This document shows positions 1 through 8,260 of a stretch of 56,344 nt of DNA, piece by piece. The notes below the pieces were generated by a model. That model did no database searches. It was given only the letters and a program-made list of their open reading frames with translations, and had not been told where the DNA came from. Both the position numbers and the translations under genes were made by a program. Source of the stretch: Baia soyae (GTDB taxonomy: Bacteria > Bacillota > Bacilli > Thermoactinomycetales > Thermoactinomycetaceae); contig NZ_SLXV01000017.1 in NCBI RefSeq assembly GCF_004341445.1, positions 1-56,344 on the forward strand, written 5' to 3'. How positions within the stretch are numbered: position 1 is the first letter of the stretch; each line of letters opens with the position of its first letter.

Positions 1-27
1 AGTAAGCTCATAGCGTCGTGGGGCCAT
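1..27 (-). CDS. IS5-family transposase, N-terminal start only
   Basis: Reading leftward from an ATG at 27 gives MAPRRYELT, which matches the usual start (RRYELTDEQW) of IS5-family DDE transposases. A clear ribosome binding site (AAGGAGAT, complement of 34-41) precedes it. Only nine codons are inside the window, so the family call rests on this motif and the IS-like flank. Confidence 0.55.
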
Positions 28-93
28 TGGGAAATCTCCTTCGCATGTCATCTTACTGAATAAGATAACACATTAGAAGTTTTCAGACACTAC
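1..93 (-). mobile_element. End of an IS5-type insertion sequence (partial)
   Basis: The first bases read on the minus strand as the start of a transposase (see next entry), followed outward by an AT-rich stretch and the sequence TAGTGTCTGAAAACTT (complement of about 77-92), which is a plausible terminal inverted repeat. A CTAG tetranucleotide lies just outside at 94-97, a common type of target for IS5 elements. The other end is outside the window, so the boundary at about 93 is only a guess. Confidence 0.45.
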
Positions 94-307
94 CTAGTCT
101 TGGGATATTTGAAAATATTTAATAGTTAAAAAAGATCGATGGCTTTAACTAAGATGAAATTTCAACACTCATCTCTTTTGACGATGAAAAAAGCTCTCCT
201 AAGGTGGCAGAGGGTTATACAGATTGCGATGGTCGATTTGATTATCAGCGTAGTTGACAGTATAAACAGGATGTATTAACAGAACGGACTAGGGGTGAAA
301 ATGGAGG

Positions 308-1012
308 ATGAAGGACCTTGAAAAATTAAATCATTATCTGCGTGTCCATCGATTAGAAACTGTGTTTAATGAGCAGTTAATCCCCCATTTATCACTATAC
401 AGATTTGAACGAGGGGATTTTATTTGTTCCCAAGGAGATGCTGCACATTATCTGTATATACTTGTCAAGGGAAAGGTTAAAGTCTATACCAACTCATCAA
501 AGGGTAAAACCCTCATCCTCTCTTTTAGGACGCCCCTTGATATAATCGGAGGTGTGGAGTATGTAAGGGGGATTGACTCAGTTTACACCGTTGCGGTGGT
601 ATCGCCGGCCTGTATGATCGGTGTGCATTATCGTTGGTTAGAAAAATACGGAAAGTGTCACCAGCCTCTTCTACAATTTTTACTGGAACATATCACCCAA
701 ACACTCTACAATGAATCTCATTCTCTGAGCATTAAACTAATGTATCCTGTGGAGATGAGATTGGCAAGCTATTTAGTATCTGTGTCTTGTGATGAATTTG
801 ATTTACCATATGGACAAATAAAGACATCCTGTCTGATAAATGCAGCCAACTTAATCGGGACTAGCTATAGGCATTTGAATCGAATTATACAACGATTCTG
901 CACGGATGGTTTGATTGAGCGCAATATGGATGGCATCTTTGTTAAAGACAGAGAAAAATTAAGAGCATTGGCAGGCCATGATATCTATGAACAAACTTAC
1001 TCATCCATCTAG
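308..1012 (+). CDS. Crp/Fnr-family transcriptional regulator (YeiL-like)
   Basis: This 234-residue protein has the layout of a Crp/Fnr regulator. A cyclic-nucleotide-binding beta-roll fills about residues 25-115 (GDFICSQGDAAHYLYILVKG is the typical turn), then a long dimer helix, then a winged helix-turn-helix at about 165-205 (LINAANLIGTSYRHLNRII). No N-terminal Cys cluster for an Fe-S centre is visible, so an oxygen-sensing Fnr is unlikely. The best match in memory is the YeiL subgroup. The start is the ATG nine bases after AGGGGTGA (291-298). Downstream lie two genes for secreted proteins, and a 6-N4-6 palindrome of Crp/Fnr geometry sits in front of the first (1237-1252); control of those genes is inference. 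Confidence 0.85.
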   Translation: MKDLEKLNHYLRVHRLETVFNEQLIPHLSLYRFERGDFICSQGDAAHYLYILVKGKVKVYTNSSKGKTLILSFRTPLDIIGGVEYVRGIDSVYTVAVVSPACMIGVHYRWLEKYGKCHQPLLQFLLEHITQTLYNESHSLSIKLMYPVEMRLASYLVSVSCDEFDLPYGQIKTSCLINAANLIGTSYRHLNRIIQRFCTDGLIERNMDGIFVKDREKLRALAGHDIYEQTYSSI

Positions 1013-1087
1013 AAAGCAAGGTTGGCTACTATCTTTTCTATAATCAACAGGGAGGCTTTTCCTGCTTATTAGACAGGAGGTGATATC

Positions 1088-1132
1088 ATGGACAGAATTA
1101 TCAGCATCATAATTGATGGAATGAGGCGATAA
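1088..1132 (+). CDS. Tiny ORF, 14 residues, with near-perfect ribosome binding site
   Basis: An ATG at 1088 follows a near-ideal Shine-Dalgarno (ACAGGAGGTGAT, 1073-1084) and codes for MDRIISIIIDGMRR. It lies in a short unit that ends in a strong terminator at 1161-1206. A second tiny frame (MKKKYLAIA, 1132-1161) starts in the overlap TAATG at its stop. It could be a signalling or leader peptide or a chance ORF; the quality of the binding site is the only argument for translation. Confidence 0.35.
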   Translation: MDRIISIIIDGMRR

Positions 1133-1160
1133 TGAAGAAAAAATATTTAGCTATAGCCTG

Positions 1161-1206
1161 AAGCAGTCCTTTCTCGAGACAATGAGGAAAGACTGCTTTT
1201 TTAGTT
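1161..1206 (+). terminator. Rho-independent terminator
   Basis: A long stem (AAGCAGTC pairs with GACTGCTT, extended by imperfect CTTTCTC/GAGGAAA) is followed by TTTTTT. It ends the unit with the tiny ORFs and the Crp/Fnr gene. Confidence 0.8.
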
Positions 1207-1236
1207 TTAGAAAGAGTGATAATAATTTATAAAAAT

Positions 1237-1252
1237 AAGGACGCATGTCCTT
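1237..1252. promoter_or_regulatory. 6-N4-6 palindrome, possible Crp/Fnr-type operator
   Basis: AAGGAC-GCAT-GTCCTT is a perfect 6-base inverted repeat with a four-base spacer, the geometry of an Fnr-type site. Its centre lies 41 to 42 bases before a start point that would follow the -10-like TTTAAT at 1275-1280, which is the position of a class II activator site. The link to the regulator at 308 is inference. Confidence 0.3.
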
Positions 1253-1330
1253 TACCAAATATCTATATATATTATTTAATAAAAGGGAATTATTAAGAAA
1301 ATTAATTAACCATCATGAGGAGGATCACAG

Positions 1331-2368
1331 ATGAAGAAGAACATAGTACCCAAGCTTGTAATCACACTTTTGATTTTCGGATCTGTAGAGACAGGTATGT
1401 ACAGTACTGCTCTAGCGGCGAACCATGCTGCAACAGAAGCAAATAATAATGTATGGGATATTGTAAAAGCTACGATTGCCCAGAAAGTACAGGCTGGATC
1501 TCCTGAATTTAAAGAGATAAGACCAGGTAAAGTGACACCGTTATTGGACAAGGAGCATAAAGAAACCGTTTATTTTGTTGAATTAGTGAAAGCAAGCGAA
1601 GCAAAGATCGGTGGTTATATGGTCGCATCCAAAGGAAAAGTCATTGAGTTTTCTCTAGGGGATACTCATCCATTACAAAATGTTGAAAACCCTGTATATT
1701 ATCTAGGGCCTATCAATTACGCTGAAGATTTAGGCAATCATTATCTAAGAGATTTGAGGACTGGAGAAAAGTTTTCCAAGGATTCGATTGTCGTAAATAA
1801 ACAGAGAAGGTCGAATGAATCGAATGTCATGCCAGCCTCTAGTTCTCGGCGCGTTATTTCAGGTGTTCCTGACTATCAACAAAGCGATAATACATCGATG
1901 AGAAATGACTGTGTTCCTACAGCATCGGCGAATGTAATGATGTATTGGGATCAACATGGATATCCAAATTTATCAGGAGATAACAACTGGAAAACAGTAG
2001 CAAATCGCTTTGGAGTCCTTATGGATCATCATGAAACTGGAGTCTATGTATCCGATATTGAAGATGGTTTGGAAGATTATATTGAAGAACGTGGCTACGA
2101 GGATCGCTTTACGGTGGATCGGGACTGGCTAATTTTTGATTTTAGTACGATTGAAAACCAAATAAAAGCTGGAAATCCAACATTGCTTAGTATCGATGAT
2201 TATCGTGGATCGGATGGTGGTCATGCTGTTACAGCGGTTGGAACAGATATTGGAATCACTCATAAATTTGTTGCTGTCCATGATAACTGGGCCAGTACTC
2301 CAAAAGAAGTGTGGTTTGAATATGATGCTGAAGACATTGACGATATATTTAAAGTAGAGAGAGAGTAA
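1331..2368 (+). CDS. Secreted C39-like cysteine peptidase
   Basis: A 345-residue exported protein. The signal peptide (about residues 1-29, ends STALA) is followed by a 150-residue N-terminal part that could be a propeptide, then a papain-like C39_2 domain. The catalytic set is visible: Cys194 in NDCVPTASAN, His298 in GGHAVTAVG and Asp318/Asn319 in VHDNW. The strong site TGAGGAGGAT (1316-1324) fixes the ATG. The substrate cannot be read from the sequence. It is followed by its own terminator and then by the sphingomyelinase-like gene, so this may be an exoenzyme locus. Confidence 0.75.
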   Translation: MKKNIVPKLVITLLIFGSVETGMYSTALAANHAATEANNNVWDIVKATIAQKVQAGSPEFKEIRPGKVTPLLDKEHKETVYFVELVKASEAKIGGYMVASKGKVIEFSLGDTHPLQNVENPVYYLGPINYAEDLGNHYLRDLRTGEKFSKDSIVVNKQRRSNESNVMPASSSRRVISGVPDYQQSDNTSMRNDCVPTASANVMMYWDQHGYPNLSGDNNWKTVANRFGVLMDHHETGVYVSDIEDGLEDYIEERGYEDRFTVDRDWLIFDFSTIENQIKAGNPTLLSIDDYRGSDGGHAVTAVGTDIGITHKFVAVHDNWASTPKEVWFEYDAEDIDDIFKVERE

Positions 2369-2427
2369 GATGTTTCGGGGTTACTATCTATCTATTTTTA
2401 GAGTTTAGTAGCCCATGCATCTTTTTT
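2369..2427 (+). terminator. Probable terminator
   Basis: GGGTTACTA (2378-2386) pairs with TAGTAGCCC (2406-2414), flanked by GATG/CATC, and is followed by TTTTTT. The stem is interrupted and the loop is large. Confidence 0.55.
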
Positions 2428-2457
2428 GAATCAAACATATATGAAGGGGCTGTGATT

Positions 2458-4773
2458 ATGAGATCAACAAATAAAGGAATTTATTTGTTGTTGGTGATGA
2501 CTTTGATAACAATAACGCTCATTCCCGTTATATTGCCGATGGAAAGTTATGCTACAGGAAAACTAGATGGGTCTTATCGAATTTTAAGTTATAATGTACA
2601 CGCAAAAGAACCGATCCTTGAAGAGACATTAGACGATGACACAGAATATCCTATGGATGCTAAGGATCGTGGTGCGATGATTGGTAACCACATTCTAAAA
2701 GGGGACTATGATATCATCGTTCTTAGTGAAGTGTTTGATGAGAGCGATCTACCTGATGCCGATTTCCAAGAGGGATTACTGAGCACTCTTAAGGATAAAT
2801 ATCCATATCGAATCGAAGAACTTGGTGATATGGAGACAGCATTCGATCCACTAAACCCTGACGTTGTAAGAGAAGATAGTGGTCTTATGCTACTTACAAA
2901 ATTCAAACCTCTTGAAAATGATAACCTTAAATCTAGTGGCTCATTTAGTTGTGTGAAAGACATCGATCATGTAGGCTTTACCGAGGGATGTAGCAAGGGA
3001 TGGTCTCCATACCCTTTAACACCTACTGAAGATGCTCTCGCTCAAAAAGGGGTAGGCTGGGTTCGTTTAGAAAATCCGAACTCCCTCAACCCAATTAATG
3101 TCTTTTTCACTCATACTCAAGCCCACCAAAGCGGCCGCGAGATACGAGCGTATCAGTTCCTCCAAATAAAAAAATTTATGAACGAAGTTAAGAAGGGATC
3201 TTCTCCGAATAGACCAGAAGACATGGTCTTAGCAGGGGATTTAAATGTTATAGCCGATACAGATGAATATAGGGATATGATGAATGTTTTTAGTGATGTA
3301 GGTTTGGAGGATACTTGGGAGCTTGGTTCAAAGAAAGATCCGGGATACTCTTGGTCTGCTCTCAATGATCAGCATCCGGGTTCATCAAATGAACGGTTAG
3401 ACTATATTTTAGCGAATATTCAAGGTTCTTGCTATCAGCATGCGGCCTTGCGCCGTGATTTTGATAGTAAGGAGGGTCTTGACTTATCCGATCACTATGG
3501 GGTAGAGCTGACTATTGCTCCTCATTATGCTTATTGTTCACCGGCAGCTGCTTTAACCAATCCAGGAGAAGACATATCACGCATGCGTATCAATAAGCAA
3601 GGGAATTATCAGTGGGTACACTTTACCAATCCAGGAACCTATACCTTTACAGTAGCTTCTGAAACAGATAATACGACACCATTTGAGATTATAGCTTATC
3701 GGGATGAGGATCTATCAACTCCGCTGAAACCTTGGAAAGGAGATAGTTTGATTGATAAGGGTGTACAGTTGTCAAAGGATACGGTTTCGTTTGCTCCATC
3801 AGGTCCTTTCTATTTGCGAATCCGACCCGTAAATGCGGACCAAACGCACAATAAAACATGGACTGGGGATATTAACTTAAAAGTCCATAAGCATACAGGT
3901 GTTTCTTGGGATGATGCCATTGCTTTGCATCCGTTCAAAGAAACCAATGCTAGCATGGCTGCTGACACAGGAATAAATCCGATCCAAAAGAAAACCTATT
4001 TTGAACTTCGGACTGAACAATTACTTTCCTTGAAAAAACAAGACTTCTCTTTCACGCTCACCCAGAAGGGTGTCAATAGTTCAGGAGAGTATACGAAACC
4101 AGCTTCTGGAACATCCAAAGAAAAATTTGGCTATCAGCTGAAAGCCAGTATAGACGGTCCTGATTTGTTCAAAGTAGATGAGACACAGGTTGGAGCGTTA
4201 TGGAGTCTACCTTATTTAACCAATACAGCAATTTCTGCAAAATCTGATGAATATCGTCTGATTGTTACAAGACCACAACCTACAAGCAATACACAAGCCC
4301 ATTTTTCGATGCGTTATACGACGAACTTACGCAACTTGGATATTATGACGCTTCGTTGTAAGGATCAGGAAGATTCCAATATTTTAGATGCTGAAGATGA
4401 TGACCCTTATCTTAAGCTGAATATTGACGGGGAGTTAACTCGGACACTATGGTATGGTGATACAGATGAAAATCAGTCTCACCACGGTCCCAAAAGGATT
4501 CTCGGTGGTAGCTTGAACACGCATAAGATTCCATTTACTTCGGTCGAATCTACTTTGTACGAAGAAGATGGAGATGGTACTCCAGACTACGGAGATCCAG
4601 ATGCTGGAGATACCGATGAGAATCTCGGATCTCTCAGAATTGAATCCAGTCCTCACGATCCAAATTCCGACGCACTCTCCTATAAAACAACCGATTTCGA
4701 TCGGGATCCAGATGCTCTTTACAGAATGGGCTATCGGGTCTACCTGCCTGGTGCAGAGTATAGTGGAGAATAG
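2458..4773 (+). CDS. Secreted sphingomyelinase-like phosphodiesterase with a long C-terminal extension
   Basis: A 771-residue exported protein; the ATG at 2458 is eight bases after AAGGGG (2444-2449), better placed than the GTG at 2452. After the signal peptide (to about residue 33) comes an endonuclease/exonuclease/phosphatase domain of the neutral sphingomyelinase type (about 38-352): SYNVHA with Asn46, metal ligand Glu91 in LSEVF, THTQAH around 218-223, GDLNV with Asp261/Asn263, and the catalytic SDHYGV with His346. The remaining 420 residues are not part of the usual enzyme (about 300 residues mature) and end in a segment rich in Asp/Glu (EEDGDGTPDYGDPDAGDTDE) that looks Ca-binding. Sphingomyelin cleavage is likely from family knowledge; another phosphodiester is possible. 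Confidence 0.8.
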   Translation: MRSTNKGIYLLLVMTLITITLIPVILPMESYATGKLDGSYRILSYNVHAKEPILEETLDDDTEYPMDAKDRGAMIGNHILKGDYDIIVLSEVFDESDLPDADFQEGLLSTLKDKYPYRIEELGDMETAFDPLNPDVVREDSGLMLLTKFKPLENDNLKSSGSFSCVKDIDHVGFTEGCSKGWSPYPLTPTEDALAQKGVGWVRLENPNSLNPINVFFTHTQAHQSGREIRAYQFLQIKKFMNEVKKGSSPNRPEDMVLAGDLNVIADTDEYRDMMNVFSDVGLEDTWELGSKKDPGYSWSALNDQHPGSSNERLDYILANIQGSCYQHAALRRDFDSKEGLDLSDHYGVELTIAPHYAYCSPAAALTNPGEDISRMRINKQGNYQWVHFTNPGTYTFTVASETDNTTPFEIIAYRDEDLSTPLKPWKGDSLIDKGVQLSKDTVSFAPSGPFYLRIRPVNADQTHNKTWTGDINLKVHKHTGVSWDDAIALHPFKETNASMAADTGINPIQKKTYFELRTEQLLSLKKQDFSFTLTQKGVNSSGEYTKPASGTSKEKFGYQLKASIDGPDLFKVDETQVGALWSLPYLTNTAISAKSDEYRLIVTRPQPTSNTQAHFSMRYTTNLRNLDIMTLRCKDQEDSNILDAEDDDPYLKLNIDGELTRTLWYGDTDENQSHHGPKRILGGSLNTHKIPFTSVESTLYEEDGDGTPDYGDPDAGDTDENLGSLRIESSPHDPNSDALSYKTTDFDRDPDALYRMGYRVYLPGAEYSGE

Positions 4774-4854
4774 GGAACAACATTCTTACCCAGAAGAATC
4801 AATGAATAATTAACAGTTAGGTATTGGTGTATTTTCAACAATACAATGTTTAGT

Positions 4855-4899
4855 AAGCCCTCTCCAGAAGCTATATCATTACCTAAGGGAGGGCTTTTA
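4855..4899 (+). terminator. Rho-independent terminator
   Basis: AAGCCCTC pairs with GAGGGCTT, extended by TCC/GGG, and is followed by a T-rich run. It ends the sphingomyelinase-like gene. Confidence 0.8.
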
Positions 4900-4991
4900 T
4901 TGCTTACTGTATCTTCATTTGGTTCAATTATTGAATGTTATGTGAGATTATCATCTTTCAAAAGGGGACAAAAACGGAAGGATGAGCAAAG

Positions 4992-5549
4992 ATGAAGCAA
5001 GTTGATTGGAGAGCACAGTTAGTACCAAGGGAAGTGAATCTTATGAGTGCCAATCTAGTCATACGTGAGGCTACCATTCAGGATTTAGAGAAAATTAGAC
5101 TAATCTATAATCAAGGTATTGAAGATCGTATTGCTACGTTAGAAGAAACATCTAAGTCGCAAGAAGATATTCAGAAGTGGTATGAAGAACATCAAGGGAG
5201 ATATTCGATATTAGTCATAGAGTCTGATCAACAAATACTGGGCTGGGCATCATTAAATGCTTACTCCCCCCGTCATGCCTATCAAGGAGTGGCGGATTTA
5301 TCTATTTATATGGAGCGTAGTTGGAGAGGAAAAGGGTTAGGATCCCATCTACTGAAAGCGATAGAGAATAAAGCAAAAGAAAATCGATTTCATAAGATTA
5401 TTCTTAGTACTTTCCTGTCTAATTCGTCGGGACAAGGGCTCTATCGAAAAAGGGGATTTCGAGAGGTTGGGGTATTTGAGAATCAAGGTATAGTAGATGG
5501 ACAATTTATTGATATCATGACAATGGAAAAATGGTTAGGTCTAAAATAA
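4992..5549 (+). CDS. GNAT acetyltransferase of the Pat/ArsN1 type
   Basis: The protein matches the phosphinothricin/arsinothricin N-acetyltransferase branch of GNAT enzymes: IYNQGIEDRIATLEE near the N terminus, GWASLNAYSPRHAYQGVADLS in the core, the acetyl-CoA loop RGKGLGSHLL and the C-terminal GFREVGVFENQG. Such enzymes acetylate glutamate-like toxins or amino acids. Two starts are possible: ATG 4992 (after GGAAGGATGA) and ATG 5043 (after AAGGGAAGTG); family proteins begin at the second (MSANLVIREA), so the first 17 residues may not be made. Resistance function is inference. Confidence 0.75.
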   Translation: MKQVDWRAQLVPREVNLMSANLVIREATIQDLEKIRLIYNQGIEDRIATLEETSKSQEDIQKWYEEHQGRYSILVIESDQQILGWASLNAYSPRHAYQGVADLSIYMERSWRGKGLGSHLLKAIENKAKENRFHKIILSTFLSNSSGQGLYRKRGFREVGVFENQGIVDGQFIDIMTMEKWLGLK

Positions 5550-5562
5550 TGGGTTGATCTTA

Positions 5563-5600
5563 GGAAAACATAGTCTAGATCCATAGATGTTTTTTGTTCC
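5563..5600 (+). terminator. Possible terminator
   Basis: AAAACAT (5564-5570) and ATGTTTT (5586-5592) form a short stem closed by GG/CC on the outside, with a T run in the right arm. It follows the acetyltransferase gene. Confidence 0.4.
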
Positions 5601-5704
5601 TGATAAAAGTCAACTGTGATTCATGTTGACCTGATATAGTGAAATTGTAACACCACAAAGATTAGACGAGATATAATTAAAGCAATAGAAAGTGGTGTTG
5701 CAAA

Positions 5705-6001
5705 GTGAAAAGAAAGAATTACGACCCTATTTTAAAAGAGAAACTGGTGCGCCTGCATCTTGAAGAGGGAAGAAGTGTAAACAGCCTGACAAAAGAATAC
5801 GGACTGGGAGCAGGAAGTCTTAACAGCTGGGTCAAGAAATACCGCGAAGAATGCAAACAAATCAATGGAATCAATCAACCTAACCAAAAGGATGTATTTG
5901 ACCAACTAGCTCAATTAAGAAAGCAAAATGAAGAGCTTGAAAAGGAAAACCGCTTTTTAAAAAAGTCAGCAGCATTCTTTGCGAAGGAAAGCGAAAAATA
6001 G
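5705..6001 (+). CDS. IS3-family OrfA (helix-turn-helix and leucine-zipper protein)
   Basis: This 98-residue protein has the IS3 OrfA layout: an N-terminal helix-turn-helix (KEKLVRLHLEEGRSVNSLTKEYG, then LNSWVKKYREE) and a C-terminal heptad helix (LAQLRKQNEELEKENRFLKKSAAFF). The start is GTG at 5705. The stop overlaps the orfB frame at an A-rich stretch (GAAAAATAG) typical for programmed -1 frameshifting that makes the OrfAB transposase. Confidence 0.9.
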   Translation: MKRKNYDPILKEKLVRLHLEEGRSVNSLTKEYGLGAGSLNSWVKKYREECKQINGINQPNQKDVFDQLAQLRKQNEELEKENRFLKKSAAFFAKESEK

Positions 6002-6839
6002 TTTATCAATTTATTGATCAGTACGCCAAAGAATTTGGCGTTAGATGGTTGCTAAGACGGTTCCAACTCTCCCCTCATGCATACTACAATTATCGTAAGC
6101 AACGAAAATCAAACTATCTCAAACAGAAAGACGTAATTCTCACCTGTATTAAAAAATTTATCATCGTTATGGTGGGAAGATGGGTTACCGGATGATCCAG
6201 CGAAGGCTGGCTCATGAAGGCCATTTATGTAGCCAAGTAACTGTCTACAAATATATGAAGGAACTGGATTTGCGATCCATTGTGTTCAAGAGGAAACCAC
6301 CTTATGTAAAGGGTAAGAAACACAGAGTGTTTCCTAATGTCTTAAATAGAGAGTTCTCTGCTGAATACCCCAATAAACGATGGTGTATCGATTTCACGTA
6401 CCTTCATCTGGCCAGTGGGCAACTTTATTACAATTGTTCTATTTTAGATCTGAACAACCGCAGGATTGTTGCTACCAGAACGGCTCCATACATAACTGCT
6501 GATCTAGCTATTGAGACTCTCCAAGAAGCTTTACACAAATACTCACCTAAAAAAGGATTGATTTTGCACAGTGATCAAGGTGTTCAGTTTACTTCGAAAT
6601 CCTTTACTGAATTCTGTTCGCAGAACGGGATTGTACAGAGCATGAGTAAATCAGGATGTCCCTATGACAATGCTCCAATGGAATCATTCTTCGGAAAACT
6701 GAAGAATGAGCACTTGAATCACTACGTGATTAAAGATCTTGATCATTTAAACCAATTAATTGAAGACTATATTTTTCGCTATTATCACCATATACGACCT
6801 CACAGTGCCTTAAATGGAAAAACTCCAATGGAGGTATAG
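6001..6839 (+). pseudogene. IS3-family OrfB transposase, interrupted by a frameshift
   Basis: From 6001 the frame reads VYQFIDQYAKEFGVRWLLRR and continues to about 6155, then is lost: the family reads FYHRYGGKMGYR here, which needs one more T in the run AAAAAATTTA (6151-6160). From there the second frame, which includes the ATG at 6180, runs to the end. The catalytic triad is intact in the second part (Asp in CIDFTYL, Asp in HSDQGVQFTS, Glu in PMESFFGKLKNE). The copy is probably unable to make full transposase unless the run is a sequencing error. Confidence 0.8.
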
Positions 6840-6875
6840 TCGATTTGTTTTTTTCAATGGAGCGTTACAATTTTG

Positions 6876-7251
6876 CTTGACTATGTCAGTGCTTGGTCAC
6901 ATGATGTGCTATGTCTAGAGTCAGAAGCGATTCCCTACTACGAACGAGCCATAGAATTGGGTTTATCCAAAGAAGACGATTTAGAAGGAGCTTTACTTGG
7001 ATTAGGGAGTACCTATAGAGTATTGGGACAATACGAAAAATCGATCTACGCTCAGAAAAGCTGTAAATGAATTCTCAGATAATAGATCTTTCCAAGTATT
7101 TCTCTCCATGGCTCTCTATAATACTGGAAAGTAGCATGAGTCAATGACTCTCCTCTTAAAAAATATAGCTGAGACAACAAATGACTCAGCTATATTATCC
7201 TATAAAGAAGCTATCTTATTTTATGCAGAAGATCTAGATAAAGTATACTGA
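6876..7251 (+). pseudogene. Remnant of a tetratricopeptide-repeat protein gene
   Basis: Directly after the IS end the frame reads YVSAWSHDVLCLESEAIPYYERAIELG and GALLGLGSTYRVLGQYEKS, a clear TPR pattern. The start is lost to the IS. Near 7045 the frame shifts (coding continues as TLRKAVNEFSDNRSFQVFLSMALYNTG), an in-frame TAG follows at about 7134, and the reading continues (MTLLLKNIAETTND, then ILFYAEDLDKVY) to a TGA at 7251. Three lesions show a decayed gene. Its function is not known. Confidence 0.75.
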
Positions 7252-7269
7252 ATGAAAACGGTTCTCTTC

Positions 7270-8028
7270 TTATAAATAATCCGGGAATGTATGACAACTT
7301 TTGGCTTGTTCTTGATCGTGTCCGAAGAAAACGGTAGTGGGACGATATTCCTGAATCAATTCCTGCATACGTTGAATGGATTTAGCAGCCATTTCGGGAT
7401 CAGATGTTAGGAATGGGACTCCATTATCAAAGTTCGACCGTACATAAGCAACATCAACAGTTAGTAGTACATATCCGGATTTTTCGGTTTTAACCAACAC
7501 GGATTGGTGTCCGGGCGAATGCCCTGGTGTAAAGAGAATCTGGACGCCAGGCCTAACTTCGTAGTCACCTTCAATCGCTTGATACGGTAAATCAGGCAAT
7601 ATACATTCTTGCGGAGCATAGTCATGATTTCCGATGGCAGCGTCAAGTTCGGCTTTCTGAACGAAGATGGGTGCTTGATGGAAATGTCCGTTCCCACCTG
7701 CATGATCCAAGTGCAGGTGGGAGCTAATAAGCGCTTGAATGTCCTCTGGTCGATAGCCAACGCGTTTTAGCACATTTATAATCCGATCGCCATCTGACAT
7801 ATTTGGAACAACTCGACCCTCTCTTTTTGTCCCTTTATAATAGTCGGGGTTATTCACAAAGGAATCAGGCATTCCCGTGTCAATTAGGATGGGCCCATCG
7901 CTTGTTTCTAAGAGAAAAGACCAAACTGGCATTTCGATTAATTTACCAGGTGGAAGAGTCCGATTGACTGCTGATTGATCTAAAAAACAAGATCCGGTAG
8001 GTAAAAAGAATAATTTCTTAACTGACAT
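7270..8028 (-). CDS. aiiA: N-acyl-homoserine lactonase (AiiA type)
   Basis: This 252-residue metallo-beta-lactamase-fold enzyme follows Bacillus AiiA nearly from end to end. The zinc motif SHLHLDHAGG supplies His104, His106, Asp108 and His109; His170 (GHSPGHQS), Asp192 and His237 (FFGHD) complete the two-metal site, and Tyr195 corresponds to the catalytic Tyr. Such enzymes open the lactone ring of AHL quorum signals of Gram-negative neighbours; the protein has no signal peptide and is cytoplasmic. It stands alone, divergent from the operon that starts at 8261. Confidence 0.92.
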   Translation of the reverse strand: MSVKKLFFLPTGSCFLDQSAVNRTLPPGKLIEMPVWSFLLETSDGPILIDTGMPDSFVNNPDYYKGTKREGRVVPNMSDGDRIINVLKRVGYRPEDIQALISSHLHLDHAGGNGHFHQAPIFVQKAELDAAIGNHDYAPQECILPDLPYQAIEGDYEVRPGVQILFTPGHSPGHQSVLVKTEKSGYVLLTVDVAYVRSNFDNGVPFLTSDPEMAAKSIQRMQELIQEYRPTTVFFGHDQEQAKSCHTFPDYL

Positions 8029-8260
8029 AAATAATCATCCCTTCATAGATAACTATATTAATAATTAGAATGGTATTAGTTTGTAACTATGAATATATTT
8101 GTTTCATTTAAGATATTTATATCACATCTGAAGTAAATACCATAAAGGAAACGTATATTATAAAATGGAACATTGAATATTTCAGAATTATACTATATAG
8201 TTAAACTTGTGTGTTAATTTGTTATGTAACTAGGTGTCCGTACTACATAAGGAGAATGAT

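Larger units (their letters stand above)
5640..6875 (+). mobile_element. IS3-family insertion sequence, about 1.24 kb, with a frameshifted orfB
   Basis: The ends are imperfect inverted repeats: TGAAATTGTAAC at 5640-5651 and GTTACAATTTTG at 6864-6875. Inside are an orfA and a DDE orfB in the usual -1 relation, but orfB carries an additional frameshift near 6151-6160. No clear target duplication is visible. The right end cuts directly into a TPR gene whose 5' part is missing on the left side, so the insertion was accompanied by a deletion or rearrangement. Confidence 0.85.

Noticed and set aside
6180-6839. Complete orfB starting at ATG 6180
   Set aside because: Family proteins have about 55-60 further residues that are readable upstream in another frame; the ATG is internal.
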